64,000 nt of DNA from Arachis hypogaea (taxonomy: Eukaryota > Streptophyta > Magnoliopsida > Fabales > Fabaceae): contig NC_092046.1 of assembly GCF_003086295.3 (NCBI RefSeq), forward strand, positions 107,797,363 to 107,861,362, written 5' to 3'. The translations under genes and the position numbers were made by a program. A model generated the notes under the pieces. That model made no database searches and was not told the DNA's origin. It worked only from the letters and a program-made list of their open reading frames with translations. Each line of letters opens with the position of its first letter. Within the stretch, counting starts at the first letter, position 1. Shown piece after piece: positions 45,866 through 57,313 of the stretch.

Positions 45866-46807
45866 CATATACTGCCCCCAATGCAGATCTTTATGGGAAA
45901 AGCATTGTGGTGCCTCCTATAGCTGCAAACAACTTTGAACTATAGCCGCAGCTAGTCACTCTTGTGCAACAAAATTGTCAGTATCATGGACTTCCTCAGG
46001 AAGGCCTAAATCAGTTTATTTCTAATTTCCTACAGATTTGTGATACTGTGAAGATGAATGGAGTGAATTTTGAGGTTTACAAACTCATGCTCTTCCTATT
46101 TGCTGTGAGGAATAGAGCAAATCTATGGCTAAATTCTCAACCCAAGGAGAGCCTGGACACTTGGGATAAGGTGGTCACTGGATTTCTGACTAAATTTTTC
46201 CCACCACAAAAGCTAACTAAGCTAAGGGTGGAGGTTCAGACCTTCAAATAGAAAGATGGTGAGACCCTCTATGAAGCCTGGGAGAGATACAAGCTACTGA
46301 CTAGGCAATGCCCTCCAGACATGTTTTCTAAATGGACTCAGCTGGATATCTTTTATGAGGGCTTATGTGAAATGTCCAAAATGTGTTTAGATAATTTTGC
46401 AGGAGGTTCGTTGTACATGAAGAAGACACCAGAGGAGACTACTGAGCTTATTGAGTTGGTTGCTAACAACCAATATCTCTACTCATCTAACAGGAATCCT
46501 GTGAACTCTGGGACCCATCAGAAGAAAGGCATTTTAGAAGTAGAGGCTTTTGATGCTCTTCTTGCTCAGAATAAAATTTTGTCTCAACAGATGAATTTGA
46601 TTACTCAAAAATTGAGTGGGATGTAGGTTTCAGTTGTTAATACTCATAATGCACCTCAAGAGGCTCCTTATGACATGACTGGTAGCTCTATGCAAGGTGA
46701 GAATTATGATTATGCTCAATTTCCTTCTGAACAGGTCAACTATATGAGAAATGCTCTTAAAAACCCTAATAATGATCCATATGCCAAGACCTATAATCAG
46801 GAGTGGA
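45866..46807 (+). pseudogene. gag of element I, N-terminal part
   Basis: It starts within gag (TAPNADLYGKSIVVPP) at the P junction. The gag domain is clear: FISNFLQICDTVKMNGVNFE, LWLNSQPKESLDTWDKVVTG, LTKFFPPQKLTKLRVEVQ, LYEAWERYKLLTRQCPPDM, IFYEGLCEMSKMCLDNFAGG. Stops are at 45943, 46249 and 46624, the last two at sites where relatives have CAG. It is interrupted at ...NQEW by J. Confidence 0.88.
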
Positions 46808-48506
46808 TGATGAGCGGATAACTTATATGCTTTTTGGTATTATTTTTAGTATATTTTTAGTATGTTTTAGTTAATTTTTATTATGTTTTTATTAGTTTTT
46901 AAATAAAAATCACATTTTTGGACTTTACTATGAGTTTGTGTGTTTTTCTATTATTTCAGGTATTTTCTGGCTGAAATTGAGGGACCTGAGCAAAAATCTG
47001 ATTCAGAGGCTGAAAAAGGACTGCAGATACTGTTGGATTCTGACCTCCCTGCACTCGAAGTGGATTTTCTGGAGCTACAGAAGCCCAATTGGAGCGCTCT
47101 CAATTGCATTGGAAAGTAGACATCCTGGTCTTTCCAGCAATATATAATGGTCTATACTTTGCTCGATATTTGATGGCCTAAACCGGCGTTCCAAGTCAGC
47201 ATAGAAATTCTGGCATCAAAACGCCAGAACTGGCATAAAAGCTGGAGTTAAACGCCCAAACTGGCACAAAAGCTGGCGTTTAACTCCAAGAAAAGTCTCT
47301 ACACGTGAAAGCTTCAATGCTCAGCCCAAGCACACACCAAGTGGGCCCGAAAGTGGATTCTGCATTATTTACTCATTTTTGTAAACCCTAGGTTACTAGT
47401 TTTCTACATATAGGACCATTTGCTATTGTATTTTACACACTTGATCATACTTTTCATCTTGGAACTTGTATGTTCACGCTTTTGGAGGCTGGCCATTCGG
47501 CCATGCCTAGACCTTTTGTTCTTATGTATTTTCAACGGTAGAGTTTCTACACACCATAGATTAAGGTGTGGAGCTCTGCTGTTCTTCATGAATTAATGCA
47601 AAGTACTATTATTTTTCTATTCAATTCACGCCTACTTCTTCTCTAAGATATACACTCGTTCTTCAACCTGACGAAGGTGATGATCCGTGACACTCATCAT
47701 CATTCTCACCTATGAACACGTGCCTGACAACCACCTCTGTTCTACTTGCAATAGCTTGAGTGCGTATCCCTTAGCCTCCTGACTCATGACGCATGGTTGC
47801 CTCGCCTGACAACCGAGCCTTCCATTCCATGATATCAGAGTCTTCGTGGTATAGGCTAGAATCAATTGGCAGCATTCCTGAGATCCGAAAAGTCTAAATC
47901 TTGTCTGTGGTATTCCGAGTAGGATTTGGGAAGGGATGACTATGACGAGCTTTAAACTCGTGAGTGTTGGGAGTAGTGACAGACGCAAAAGGATCAATGG
48001 ATCCTACTCTAACATGATCGAGAACCAACAACTGATTAGCCGATCGGTGACAGGGCATTTGGACCATCTTCACTGAGAGGACGGGAGGTAGCCATTGACA
48101 ATGGTGAAACCCAACATAAGCTTGCCATGAAAAGGAGTATGAATGATTGGAAGAAAGCAATAGGAAAGCAGAAGTTTAGGAGGAACAAAGCATCTTCCTA
48201 CACTTATTTGAAATCCTTACCAATGAATTACATAAGTATCTCTATCTTTATTTTATGTTTTATTTATCTTTTAAGTATCAATTCTCCATAACCATTTGAA
48301 TCTGCCTGACTGAGATTTACAAGATGACCATAGCTTGCTTCAAGCCGACAATCTCCGTGGGATCGACCCTTACTCACGTAAGGTTTATTACTTGGACGAC
48401 CCATCGCACTTGCTGGTTAGTTATGCGGAGTTGTGATAAAGAGTTGAGATTACAATTGTGCGTACCAAGCTGTTGGCGCCATTGATGATCACAATTTCGT
48501 GCACCA
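46808..48506 (+). repeat. 5' LTR of element J
   Basis: It is 1,699 bp, TGATGAGCGGATAACTTATA to TTTCGTGCACCA. U3 block 47040-47160; palindromes 47185-47288; TATA-like ACATATAGG (47405-47413); hairpin TGGCC-ATTC-GGCCA (47490-47503). Confidence 0.94.
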
Positions 48507-48512
48507 AGTTTT

Positions 48513-48530
48513 TGGCGCCGTTGCCGGGGA
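48513..48530 (+). other. Primer-binding site (tRNA-Asp), element J
   Basis: TGGCGCCGTTGCCGGGGA, perfect to the tRNA-Asp 3' end. Confidence 0.92.
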
Positions 48531-50297
48531 TTGTTCGAGTTTGGACAACTGACGGTTCATCTTGTTGCTCAGATTAGGTAAATTTATTTTATGTTTAAGC
48601 TTTTTACCTTTTAATTTTCGAAAAATTTCAAAAAAAAATATTTTTTTTTTATTTCTATTTTGTTCCTCAGAGTTTTTAAGAATGAATTCTAGAGTTTCAT
48701 GATGATTTGTTAAAGTCTGGCTGGCTGTGAAGCCATGTCTAATCTTTTAGACCGAGGTTTCAACTTATCATCACAAGAGCTTATTGATTTCTATCAATCT
48801 TGCTGTTGAACGTAATGATTTGCTAAAGCTTGGCTGGCCATTGGCCATGTCTCGTGTTTTGGACCTAAGCTTTCACGGAAGCTTGGCTGGCTAGTAAGCC
48901 ATGTCTAATTCCTAGACCGAGTTTTAGACTAACATTGCATGATGCCTGGAATTCTCATTAAGAATTTTGAAGTCCTTTTTTCTCTTTTTCCATATAATTT
49001 TCGAGAAATCACAAAAAAATTTATAAAATCATAAAAACCAAAAATATTTTGTGTTTCTTGTTTGAGTCAAGTGTCAATTTTTAAGTTTGGTATCAATTGC
49101 ATGTCTTTATTCTTCTTGCATTTTTTTCGAATATATGCATTATGTTCTTCATTGATCTTCAAGTTGTTCTTGATGATTTCAGTGCTCTGATCTTTAATTT
49201 CGATTATTTTGTGTCTTTTGTTGTTTCTTACATGCATTTTCAAATTGTTATAGTCCTTAGTATACAAACTTCTAAGTTTGGTGTCTTGCATGCATTGTTT
49301 ATTTGTTCTTAGTTGCATTTTTTATTGTTTCTCATCATTTAAAAATTCAAAAAATTTTTAAAATTGTGTCTTTTTAAGTCAATAACACAGAGAATTGAAG
49401 ATTCAGAACATTCAGCAGAGGAATTACAAAGAAAAAGCTGGGCGTTCAAAACGCCCAGTGAAGAAGGAAAACTGGCGTTTAAACGCCAGCCAGGGTACCT
49501 GGCTGGGCGTTAAACACCCAAAAAGGTAGCATTTTGGGCCTTAAACGCCAGAATGGATGCCATTCTGGGTGTTTAACGCCAGGAGGACACTAGAGGGAAG
49601 ATTTTGTTTTTAATTTAAATCTTTTTCAAATTTCATAATTTTTCAAAATCAAATTTTTTTCAAATCATATCTTTTCAATTATATCTTTTCAAAATCAATT
49701 TCTTTTCAATTTTTTTATTTATTACTATTTTCGAAAATCCTTGCTACAATTAGTGATTTAATTCAAAATTTTCAAGTTGTTACTTGCCTATTAAGAAAGG
49801 ATCAAAAGTTTTAATTCTAGAATCATATCTCTTAATTTCTTGTTGGTCAAGTAATCAACTTTAATTTTAAAAAATTTCTTCTTTTAAATTTGATTCTCAA
49901 TCATATCTTCTCAATCATATCTTTTCAATCACATCTTTTTCAAACGTAATTTTCAATCATATCTTTTTTATTTCTAATTTCAAAATCTTTTCCAAAAATC
50001 ACTTAATTTCTTTCCCAATCTTAGTTTTTGAAAATCATTTACCAAATTTTCAAAATTTCTTTTAATTATTTCAAAATCTTTTTACTTTAATTTCGAAAAC
50101 TCTTCCCTTCTTCTCAAATCCTTCTATTTATGGACTAACACTCCTCCTCAATGTACAATTCGAACTCTATCCCTCTTCATAAGTTCAAATTCTTTCTTCT
50201 CTACCTTCTCCTTATATTCTTCTTTACCTCTGACACCTCAAGGAATCTCTATACTGTGACATAGAAGATTCCATATTTTCTTCTCCTTTCGTTTTAT
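48531..50297 (+). other. Untranslated leader of element J
   Basis: Three hairpins: TGGCT-GTGA-AGCCA (48722-48735), TGGCC-ATT-GGCCA (48835-48847) and TGGCT-AGTA-AGCCA (48888-48901). The AAGTTTGGTGT word is at 49274-49284 with a near copy at 49083-49093. The palindrome array lies at 49438-49585. The rest is A/T-rich with repeated AATCATATCTTTTC. No gene is supported. Confidence 0.78.
49438..49585 (+). repeat. Palindromic GGCGTTTAACGCC array in leader of J
   Basis: Five to six copies, near-identical in arrangement to D 12398-12545. Some arms show single C-to-T or G-to-A changes (GGGCGTTAAACACCC, GGGTGTTTAACGCC). Confidence 0.85.
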
Positions 50298-52593
50298 ATG
50301 AGTAGGAGCAAGGACAAAGGCATTCTTGTTGAAGCTGATCCTGAACCTGAAAAGACCTTGAAGAGAAAGCTAAGAGAAGCTAAAGTACAACTCTCTATAG
50401 AGGACCTAACAGAACTTTTCAAACAAGAAGAAGCCATGGCAGCCGAAAACAACAACAATGCCAACAATGCAAGGAATGTGCTTGGTGACTTTACTGCACC
50501 TACTCCTGACTTCTATGGGAGAAGCATCTCAATCCTTGCCATTGGAGCAAACAACTTTGAGCTTAAGCCTCAATTAGTTTCTCTAATGCAACGGAATTGT
50601 AAGTTTCATGGACTTCCATTAGAAGATCCTCATCAGTTCTTAGCTGAATTATTGCAAATCTGTGATACTGTCAAGACCAATGGGGTTGATCCCGAGGTCT
50701 ATAGACTTATGCTTTTTCCCTTTACTGTAAGAGACAGAGCTAGAACATGGTTGGATTCACAACCTAAAGAAAGCCTGAACTCTTGGGAAAAGCTAGTCCA
50801 TGCCTTCTTGGCAAAATTCTTTCCATCTCAAAAATTGAGCAAGCTTAGAGTGGAAGTCCAAACCTTCAGACAGAAGGAAGGTGAATCCCTCTATGAAGCC
50901 TGGGAAAGATACAAGCAATTGATCAGAAGGTGTCCTTCTGACATGCTTTCAGAATGGAGCATCATAGGTATTTTCTATGATGATCTATCTGAATTGTCCA
51001 AGATGTCATTGGATAGCTCTACTGGAGGATCTCTTCATCTGAAGAAGACGCCTGCAGAAGCTCAGGAACTCATTGAAATGGTTGCAAATAACCAATTTAT
51101 GTACACTTCTGAAAGGAATCCTGTGAATAATGGGACAAGTTAGAAGAAAGGAGTTCTTGAGATTGATACTCTGAATGCCATATTGGCTCAGAACAAAATA
51201 TTGACTCAACAAGTCAATATGATTTCCCAGAGTCTGTCTGGAATGCAAGCAGCAACAGTCAGTACCAAAGAAGCTTCATCTGAAGAAGAAGCTTATGATC
51301 CTGAGAACCCAGCAATGGAAGAGGTGAATTACATGGGAGAATCCTATGGAAACACCTATAATCCTTCATGGAGAAGTTATCCAAACCTCTCATGGAAGGA
51401 TCAACAGAGGCCTCAACAAGGCTTCAACAACAATAATGGTGAAAGAAATAGGTTTAGCAATGGCAAACCTTTTCCATCATCTTCTCAGCAACAGACAGAG
51501 AGACTTAGCAACTGTAGTCTCTGGTCTAATTAAAACCACTCAAAGTTTCATGACTGAAACAAGGTCCTCCATTAGAAATTTGGAGGCACAAGTGGGTTAG
51601 CTAAGCAAGAAAGTTTCTAAACTCCCTCCTAGTACTCTTCCAAGTAATACAGAAGAGAATCCAAAAGGAGAGTGCAAGGCCATCAACATAACTCACACGG
51701 CTGAACCTGGAGAGGAGGAAGAGGCAGTCATCTCCACTGAGGAAGACCTCAATGGACGTCCACTGGCCTCCAAGGAGCTTCCTAATAAGGAACCATGGGA
51801 ATCTGAGGCTCACAGTGAGACCATAAAGATTCCATTGAATTTACTTTTGCCATTCATGAGCTCTGATGAGTATTCTTCCTCTGAAGAGGATGAAGATATT
51901 ACTGAAGAACAAGTTGCTAAGTACCTTGGAGCAATCATGAAGCTAAATGCCAAGTTATTTGGTGATGAGACTTGGGAGGATGAACCCCTCTTGCTCACCA
52001 AAGAACTAGATGACTTGACTAGGCAGAGATTACCTCAAAAGAGATAGGATCTGGGAAAGTTCTCAATACCTTGTACCATAGGCACCATGACCTTTGAGAA
52101 GGCTCTGTGTGACCTAGGGTCAAGCATAAACCTCATGCCCCTCTCTGTAATGGAGAAGCTAGGAATCCTTGAGGTACAAGCTGCAAGAATCTCACTAGAG
52201 ATGGCAGACAATTCAAGAAAATAGGCTTATGAACTTGTAGAGGATGACTTGGTAAAGGTTGAAGACCACTACATCCCTGCTGATTTCATAATCCTAGACA
52301 CTGGGAAGTGTATGGATGAATCCATCATGCTTGGCAAACCCTTCCTAGCCACAGCAAAAGCTGTGATTGATGTTGACAGAGGAAAATTGGTCCTTCAAGT
52401 GAATGAGGACTCCCTTGTGTTTAAAGCTCAAGGATCTCCCTCTGTAACCATGGAGAGGAAGCATGAAATGCTTCTCTCAATGCAGAGTCAAACAAAACCC
52501 CCACATTCAAACTCTAAGTTTGGTGTTGGGAGGCCACAACCAAACTCTAAGTTTGGTGTTGAGAGGCCATCCTCATGCTCTGAGTATCTGTGA
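50298..52593 (+). pseudogene. gag-protease pseudogene of element J
   Basis: ATG 50298 (MSRSKDKGILVEADPEPE). The gag domain is intact up to a TAG at 51141 (NNGTS*KKG; Gln in D and E). A deletion of about 20 bp near 51500 shifts the frame, and TAGs follow at 51598, 52045 and 52222, each a CAG in relatives. The retropepsin-like part shows CDLGSSINLMPLSVMEKLG and LDTGKCMDESIMLGKPFLA. Two KFGV units close it (AAGTTTGGTGT at 52516 and 52549). Confidence 0.92.
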
Positions 52594-52610
52594 GGCTCCA
52601 TGAGAGCCCA

Positions 52611-52659
52611 CTGTCAAGCTATTGACATTAAAGAAGCGCTTGTTGGGAGGCAACCCAAT
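52611..52659 (+). promoter_or_regulatory. Post-gag two-hairpin module, element J
   Basis: TGTCAA-GCTA-TTGACA, then TAAAGAAGCGCTTG, then TTGGG-AGGCAA-CCCAA (52643-52658). All pairs are intact. Confidence 0.78.
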
Positions 52660-52808
52660 TTTACTTATCTATGTTAAATTTCTATTTTCCACTGTTATTT
52701 TATGTTTTCTATAGGTTGATGATCATGTGAAGTCACAAAAACCATTGAAAAAGCAAAAACAAACTGAAAAACAGAATGAAAAATAGCACACCCTGGAGGA
52801 GAAGGCTA

Positions 52809-52985
52809 CTGGCGTTTAAACGCCAGTAAGGGCAGCAGAATAGGCGTTAAACGCCCAGTCTGGCACCATTCTGGGTGTTTAACACCAGAAATAGGCACCA
52901 GACTGGCGTTTAACGCCAGAAAAAGGCAAGAAGCTGGCATTAAATGCCAGAAATGGGCAGCAACCTGGCGTTTAACGCCAGGATT
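52809..52985 (+). repeat. Palindromic GGCGTTTAACGCC array in spacer of J
   Basis: About eight copies. One reads CTGGCATTAAATGCCAG: both arms have changed symmetrically from CTGGCGTTAAACGCCAG while the palindrome is kept, as expected from change at a symmetrically methylated CG pair or from selection for symmetry. Confidence 0.86.
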
Positions 52986-53486
52986 GGCAGCAGAGGGCAT
53001 TTTGCACGCCTAATTGGTGCAGGGATGAGAAATCCTTGACACCTTAAGATATGTGGACCCCACAGGATCCCCACCAACCTCAACTCACTCTCTCTCTTCT
53101 TCACCAATCACCTCAATACCTCTTCCCCAAAAAAACCCTCACCTATCAAATCCTACCCTCTTCTCCATAATCCCTTCACCAATCCACATCCATCCCTCTT
53201 AAACCCCACCTACCTCACCATTCAAATTCAAAACACTTTCCCTCCCAAACCCACCCATACATGGCCGAACCATACCCTCTCTCCACTCCTATATAAACTC
53301 ATCTTCACTCCTTCATTTTCACACATCTTATACACTAATTCACCTCCTTGGCCGAAACACTACCCCCCTCCATCTCCTCCATTTCTTCTTCCTCTACTCT
53401 CTTCTTTTTTCTTTTGCTCGAGGACGAGTAAACCTTCTAAGTTTGGTGTGGTAAAAGTATTGCTTTTTGTTTTTCCATAACCATTT
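52986..53486 (+). promoter_or_regulatory. Putative internal promoter and central hairpin-tract of J
   Basis: TATA box CCTATATAAACT (53288-53299), CT-rich leader, hairpin TTGCTCG-AGGA-CGAGTAA (53414-53431; one G-U pair), tract with AAGTTTGGTGT (53439-53449), then ORF2 at 53487. A CTGTGG/CCACAG-type inverted repeat (GTGGACCCCACAGG) lies near 53051-53064. Confidence 0.65.
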
Positions 53487-54639
53487 ATGGCACCTAAGGC
53501 CGGAGAAACCTCTAGAAAGAGGAAAGGGAAGGTAAAAGCTTCCACCTCTGAGTCATGGGAGACGGAGAGATTCATCTCAAAGGTGCATCAAGACTACTTC
53601 TATAAAGTTGTGGCCAAGAAGAAAGTGATTCCCGAGGTCCCTTTCAAGCTCAAAAAAGGTGAATACCCGGAGATCCGACATGAGATTTGAAGAAGAGGTT
53701 GGGAAGTTCTCACCAACCCCATTCAACAAGTCAGAATCTTAATGGTTCAAGAGTTCTATACCAATGCATGGATCACCAAGAACCATGATCAAAGTGTGAA
53801 CCCGGACCCAAAGAATTGGCTTACAATGGTTCGGGGGAAATACTTAGATTTCAGTCCGGAAAATATAAGGTTGGCATTCAACTTACCAATGATGCAAGTA
53901 GATGCACACCCCTACACTAGAAGGGTCAACTTTGATCAAAGGTTGGACCAAGTCCTCATAGACATTTGTGAAGAGGGCGCTCAATGGAAGAGAGATTTAA
54001 GAGGGAAGGCGGTTCAACTAAGAAGGCATGACCTCAAGCCCGTGGCTAGGGGATGGTTGGAGTTCATCCAATGCTCAATCATTCCCACTAGCAACCGGTC
54101 TGAAGTTACTATAGACCGGGCTATCATGATCCATAGCATCATGATTTGAGAGGAAGTAGAAGTTCATGAGGTTATATCCCTAGAACTTTACAAGGTGGCG
54201 GACAAGTCCTTTACTTTGGCAAGGTTAGCCTTCCCTCATCTCATTTGTCACCTTTGCAATTTAGCTGGAATTGACATAGAGGAAGACATCCTCATTGATG
54301 AGGACAAGCCCATTACTAAGAAAAGGATGGAGCAAACAAGAGATTCCACTCATGGACAAGAACATGAGAAAATTCCTCATCATGAAATCCCTGAGATGCC
54401 TCAAGGGATGCATTTTTCCTCCACAAAACTATTGGGAGCAAATTAACACCTCCCTAGGAGAATTAAGTTCCAATATGGGACAACTAAGGGTGGATCACCA
54501 AGAGCATTTCATCCTCCTTCATGAAATTAGAGAAGATCAAAGAGTCATGAGAGAGGAGCAACAAATGCAAGGAAGAGACATTGAAGAGCTCAAGCACTCC
54601 ATAAGATCTTCAAGAGGAAGAACCAGTCGCCATCACTAA
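53487..54639 (+). pseudogene. ORF2 of element J (putative plant transposon protein), broken
   Basis: MAPKAGETSRKRKGKVKAS start. Same domain order as in E. TGA at 53688 (Arg CGA in D), TGA at 54147 (Gly GGA in D) and a one-base T insertion near 54415 break it; the C-terminus (LLHEIREDQRVMREEQQMQ, RSSRGRTSRHH) is readable in the next frame to 54639. Confidence 0.88.
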
Positions 54640-55619
54640 GGTGGACCCGTTCTTTAATTTCCTTGTTCCTTATTTTTCTATTTTTCGAATTTTTATGTTT
54701 CATGTTTATCTATGTTTGTGTCTTTATTACATGATCATTAGTGTCTTAGGGTCTATGTCTTAAAGTTATGAATGTCCTATGAATCCATCACCTTTCTTAA
54801 ATGAAAAATGTTTTTAAATTACAAAAAGAAAAAGAAGTACATGAATTTTGAATTTTAAAATAGTTTAATTATTTTGATGTGGTGGAAAAACTTTTTGTTC
54901 TTCTGAATGAATACTTGAACAGTGCATATTTTTGAATTTGTTGTTTATGAATGCTAAAATTGTTGGCTCTTGAAAGAATGATGGAAAAGGAGAAATGTTA
55001 TTGATGATCTAAAAAATCATAAAAATGATTCTTGAAGCAAGAAAAAGCAGTGAAAAAAATAGAAAGAGAAAGAAAAAGAAAAAGCAAGCAGAAAAAGCCA
55101 ATAGCTCTTTAAACCAAAAGGCAAGGGTAAAATAAAAAGGATCCAAGGCTTTGAGCATCAGTGGATAGGAGGGCCCACAGGAATAAAATCCTGGCCTAAG
55201 TGGCTAAACCAAGCTGTCCCTAACCATGTGCCTGTGGCGTGAAAGTGTCAAGTGAAAACTTGAGACTGAGTGGTTAAAGTCGTGGTCCAAAGCAAAAAGA
55301 GTGTGCTTAAGAGCTCTGGACACCTCTAATTGGGGACTCTAGCAAAGCTGAGTCACAATCTGAAAAGGTTCACCCCAGTTATGTGTCTGTGGCATTTATG
55401 TATCCGGTGGTAATACTGGAAAACAAAATGCTTAGGGTCACGGCCAAGACTCATAAAGTAGCTGTGTTCAAGAATCAACATACTGAACTAGGAAAATCAA
55501 TAACACTATCTAAATTCTGAGTTCCTATAGATGCCAATCATTCTGATTAAGACTGATCTTCATAGATGTGTTTGAAATTCATTGTATATTCTATTCTTTT
55601 TATCCTATTTGATTTTCAG
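54640..55619 (+). other. 3' noncoding region of element J
   Basis: About 1 kb, collinear with D 36727-37799. It holds GTGCCTGTGGCGTGAAAGTGTC (near 55229) and A-rich tracts (55060-55085). The copy of the GAGATGCCAAAAC block is deleted near 55545. No gene. Confidence 0.65.
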
Positions 55620-55656
55620 TTGCTTGGGGACAAACAACAATTTAAGTTTGGTGTTG
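55620..55656 (+). promoter_or_regulatory. 3' hairpin plus LTR-border tract, element J
   Basis: TTGCTTG-GGGA-CAAACAA (55620-55637; one mismatch from a G-to-A change), then AATTTAAGTTTGGTGTTG. Confidence 0.7.
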
Positions 55657-57308
55657 TGATTAGTGGATAATTTATACACTTTTTGGTATTGTTTTTAGTA
55701 TGGTTTTAGTATATTTTAGTTAATTTTTATTATGTTTTTATTAGTTTTTAAATAAAAATCACATTTCTGGACTTTACTATGAGTTTGTGTATTTTTCTGT
55801 CATTTCAGGTATTTTCTGGCTGAAATTGAGGGACCTGAGCAAAAATCTGATTCAGAGGCTGAAAAAGGACTACAGATACGGTTGGATTCTGACCTCCCTG
55901 GACTCAAAGTGGATTTTCTGGAGCTACAAAAGCCCAATTGGCACGCTCTCAATTACGTTGGAAAGTAGACATCCTGGTCTTTCCAGTAATATATAATGGT
56001 CTATACTTTGCCCGTGATTTGATGGCCCAAACCGGCATTCCAAGTCAGCATAGAAATTTTGGCATCAAAACGCCAGAACTGGCATAAAAGCTGGAGTTAA
56101 ACACCCAAACCGGCACAAAAGCTGGCGTTTAACTCTAAGAAAAGTCTCTACACGTGAAAGCTTCAATGTTCAGCCCAAGCACACACCAAGTGGGCCCGGA
56201 AGTGGATTCTGCATTATTTACTCATTTCTGTAAACCCTAGGTTACTAGTTTTCTACAAATAGGACCTTTTGCTATTGTATTTTACACACTTGATCATACT
56301 TTTCATGCCTAGACCTTTTGTTCTTATGTATTTTCAACGGTAGAATTTCTACACACCATAGATTAAAGTGTGGAGCTCTGCTGTTCCTCATGAATTAATG
56401 CAAAGTACTATTTTTTTTCTATTCAATTCACACCTACTTCTTCTCTAAGATATACACTCGTTCTTCAACCTGACGAAGGTGATGATCTGTGACACCCATC
56501 ATCATTCTCACCTATGAACACGTGCCTGACAACCACCTATGTTCTACTTGTAATAGCTTGAGTGCGTATCTCTTAGCCTCCTGATTCATGATGCATGGTT
56601 GCCTCGCCCGACAACCGAGCCTTCCATTCCATGAGATCAGAGTCTTCGTGGTATAGGCTAAAATCAATTGGCAGCATTCCTGAGATCCAAAAAGTCTAAA
56701 CCTTGTCTATGGTATTTCGAGTAGGATATGGGAAGGGATGACAGTGACGAGCTTCAAACTCGCGAGTGTTGGGCGTAGTGACAAACGCAAAAGGATCAAT
56801 GGATCCTATTCCAACATGATCGAGAACCAACAGCTGATTAGCCGTGCGGTGACAGCGCATTTGGACCATTTTCACTGAGAGGATGGGAGGTAGCCATTGA
56901 CATCGGTGAAACCCAACATAAGCTTGCCATGGAAAGGAGTATGAATGATTGGAAGAAGGCAATAGGAAAGCAGAAGTTTAGGAGGAACAAAGCATCTTCA
57001 TACGCTTATCTGAAATCCCTACCAATGAATTACATAACTATCTCTATCTTTATTTTATGTTTTATTTATCTTTTAATTATCAATTCTCCATAACCATTTG
57101 AATCTGCCTGACTGAGATTTACAAGATGACCATAGCTTGCTTTAAGCCGACAATCTCCGTGGGATCGACCCTTACTCACGTAAGGTTTATTACTTGGACG
57201 ACCCAGTGCACTTGCTGGTTAGTTGTGCGAAGTTGTGATAAAGAGTTGAGATTACAATTGTGCGTACCAAGCTGTTGGCGCCATTGATGATCACAATTTT
57301 GTGCACCA
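55657..57308 (+). repeat. 3' LTR of element J
   Basis: It is 1,652 bp, TGATTAGTGGATAATTTATA to TTTTGTGCACCA. About 45 bp around 56306, including the TGGCC-loop-GGCCA hairpin present in the 5' LTR, are missing. Several CG sites of the 5' LTR are TG or CA here. Confidence 0.93.
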
Positions 57309-57313
57309 GTAGA

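Larger units (their letters stand above)
46808..57308 (+). mobile_element. Element J: complete non-autonomous LTR retrotransposon
   Basis: It is 10,501 bp and the only member of the D/E/J family in the window without a large insertion. Flanks are GTGGA (46803-46807) and GTAGA (57309-57313), a target duplication with one change. Order: 5' LTR, primer site, leader, gag-protease, hairpins, palindromic spacer with TATA, central hairpin, ORF2, 3' noncoding, 3' LTR. It lies in the gag of I. No pol. Confidence 0.94.
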
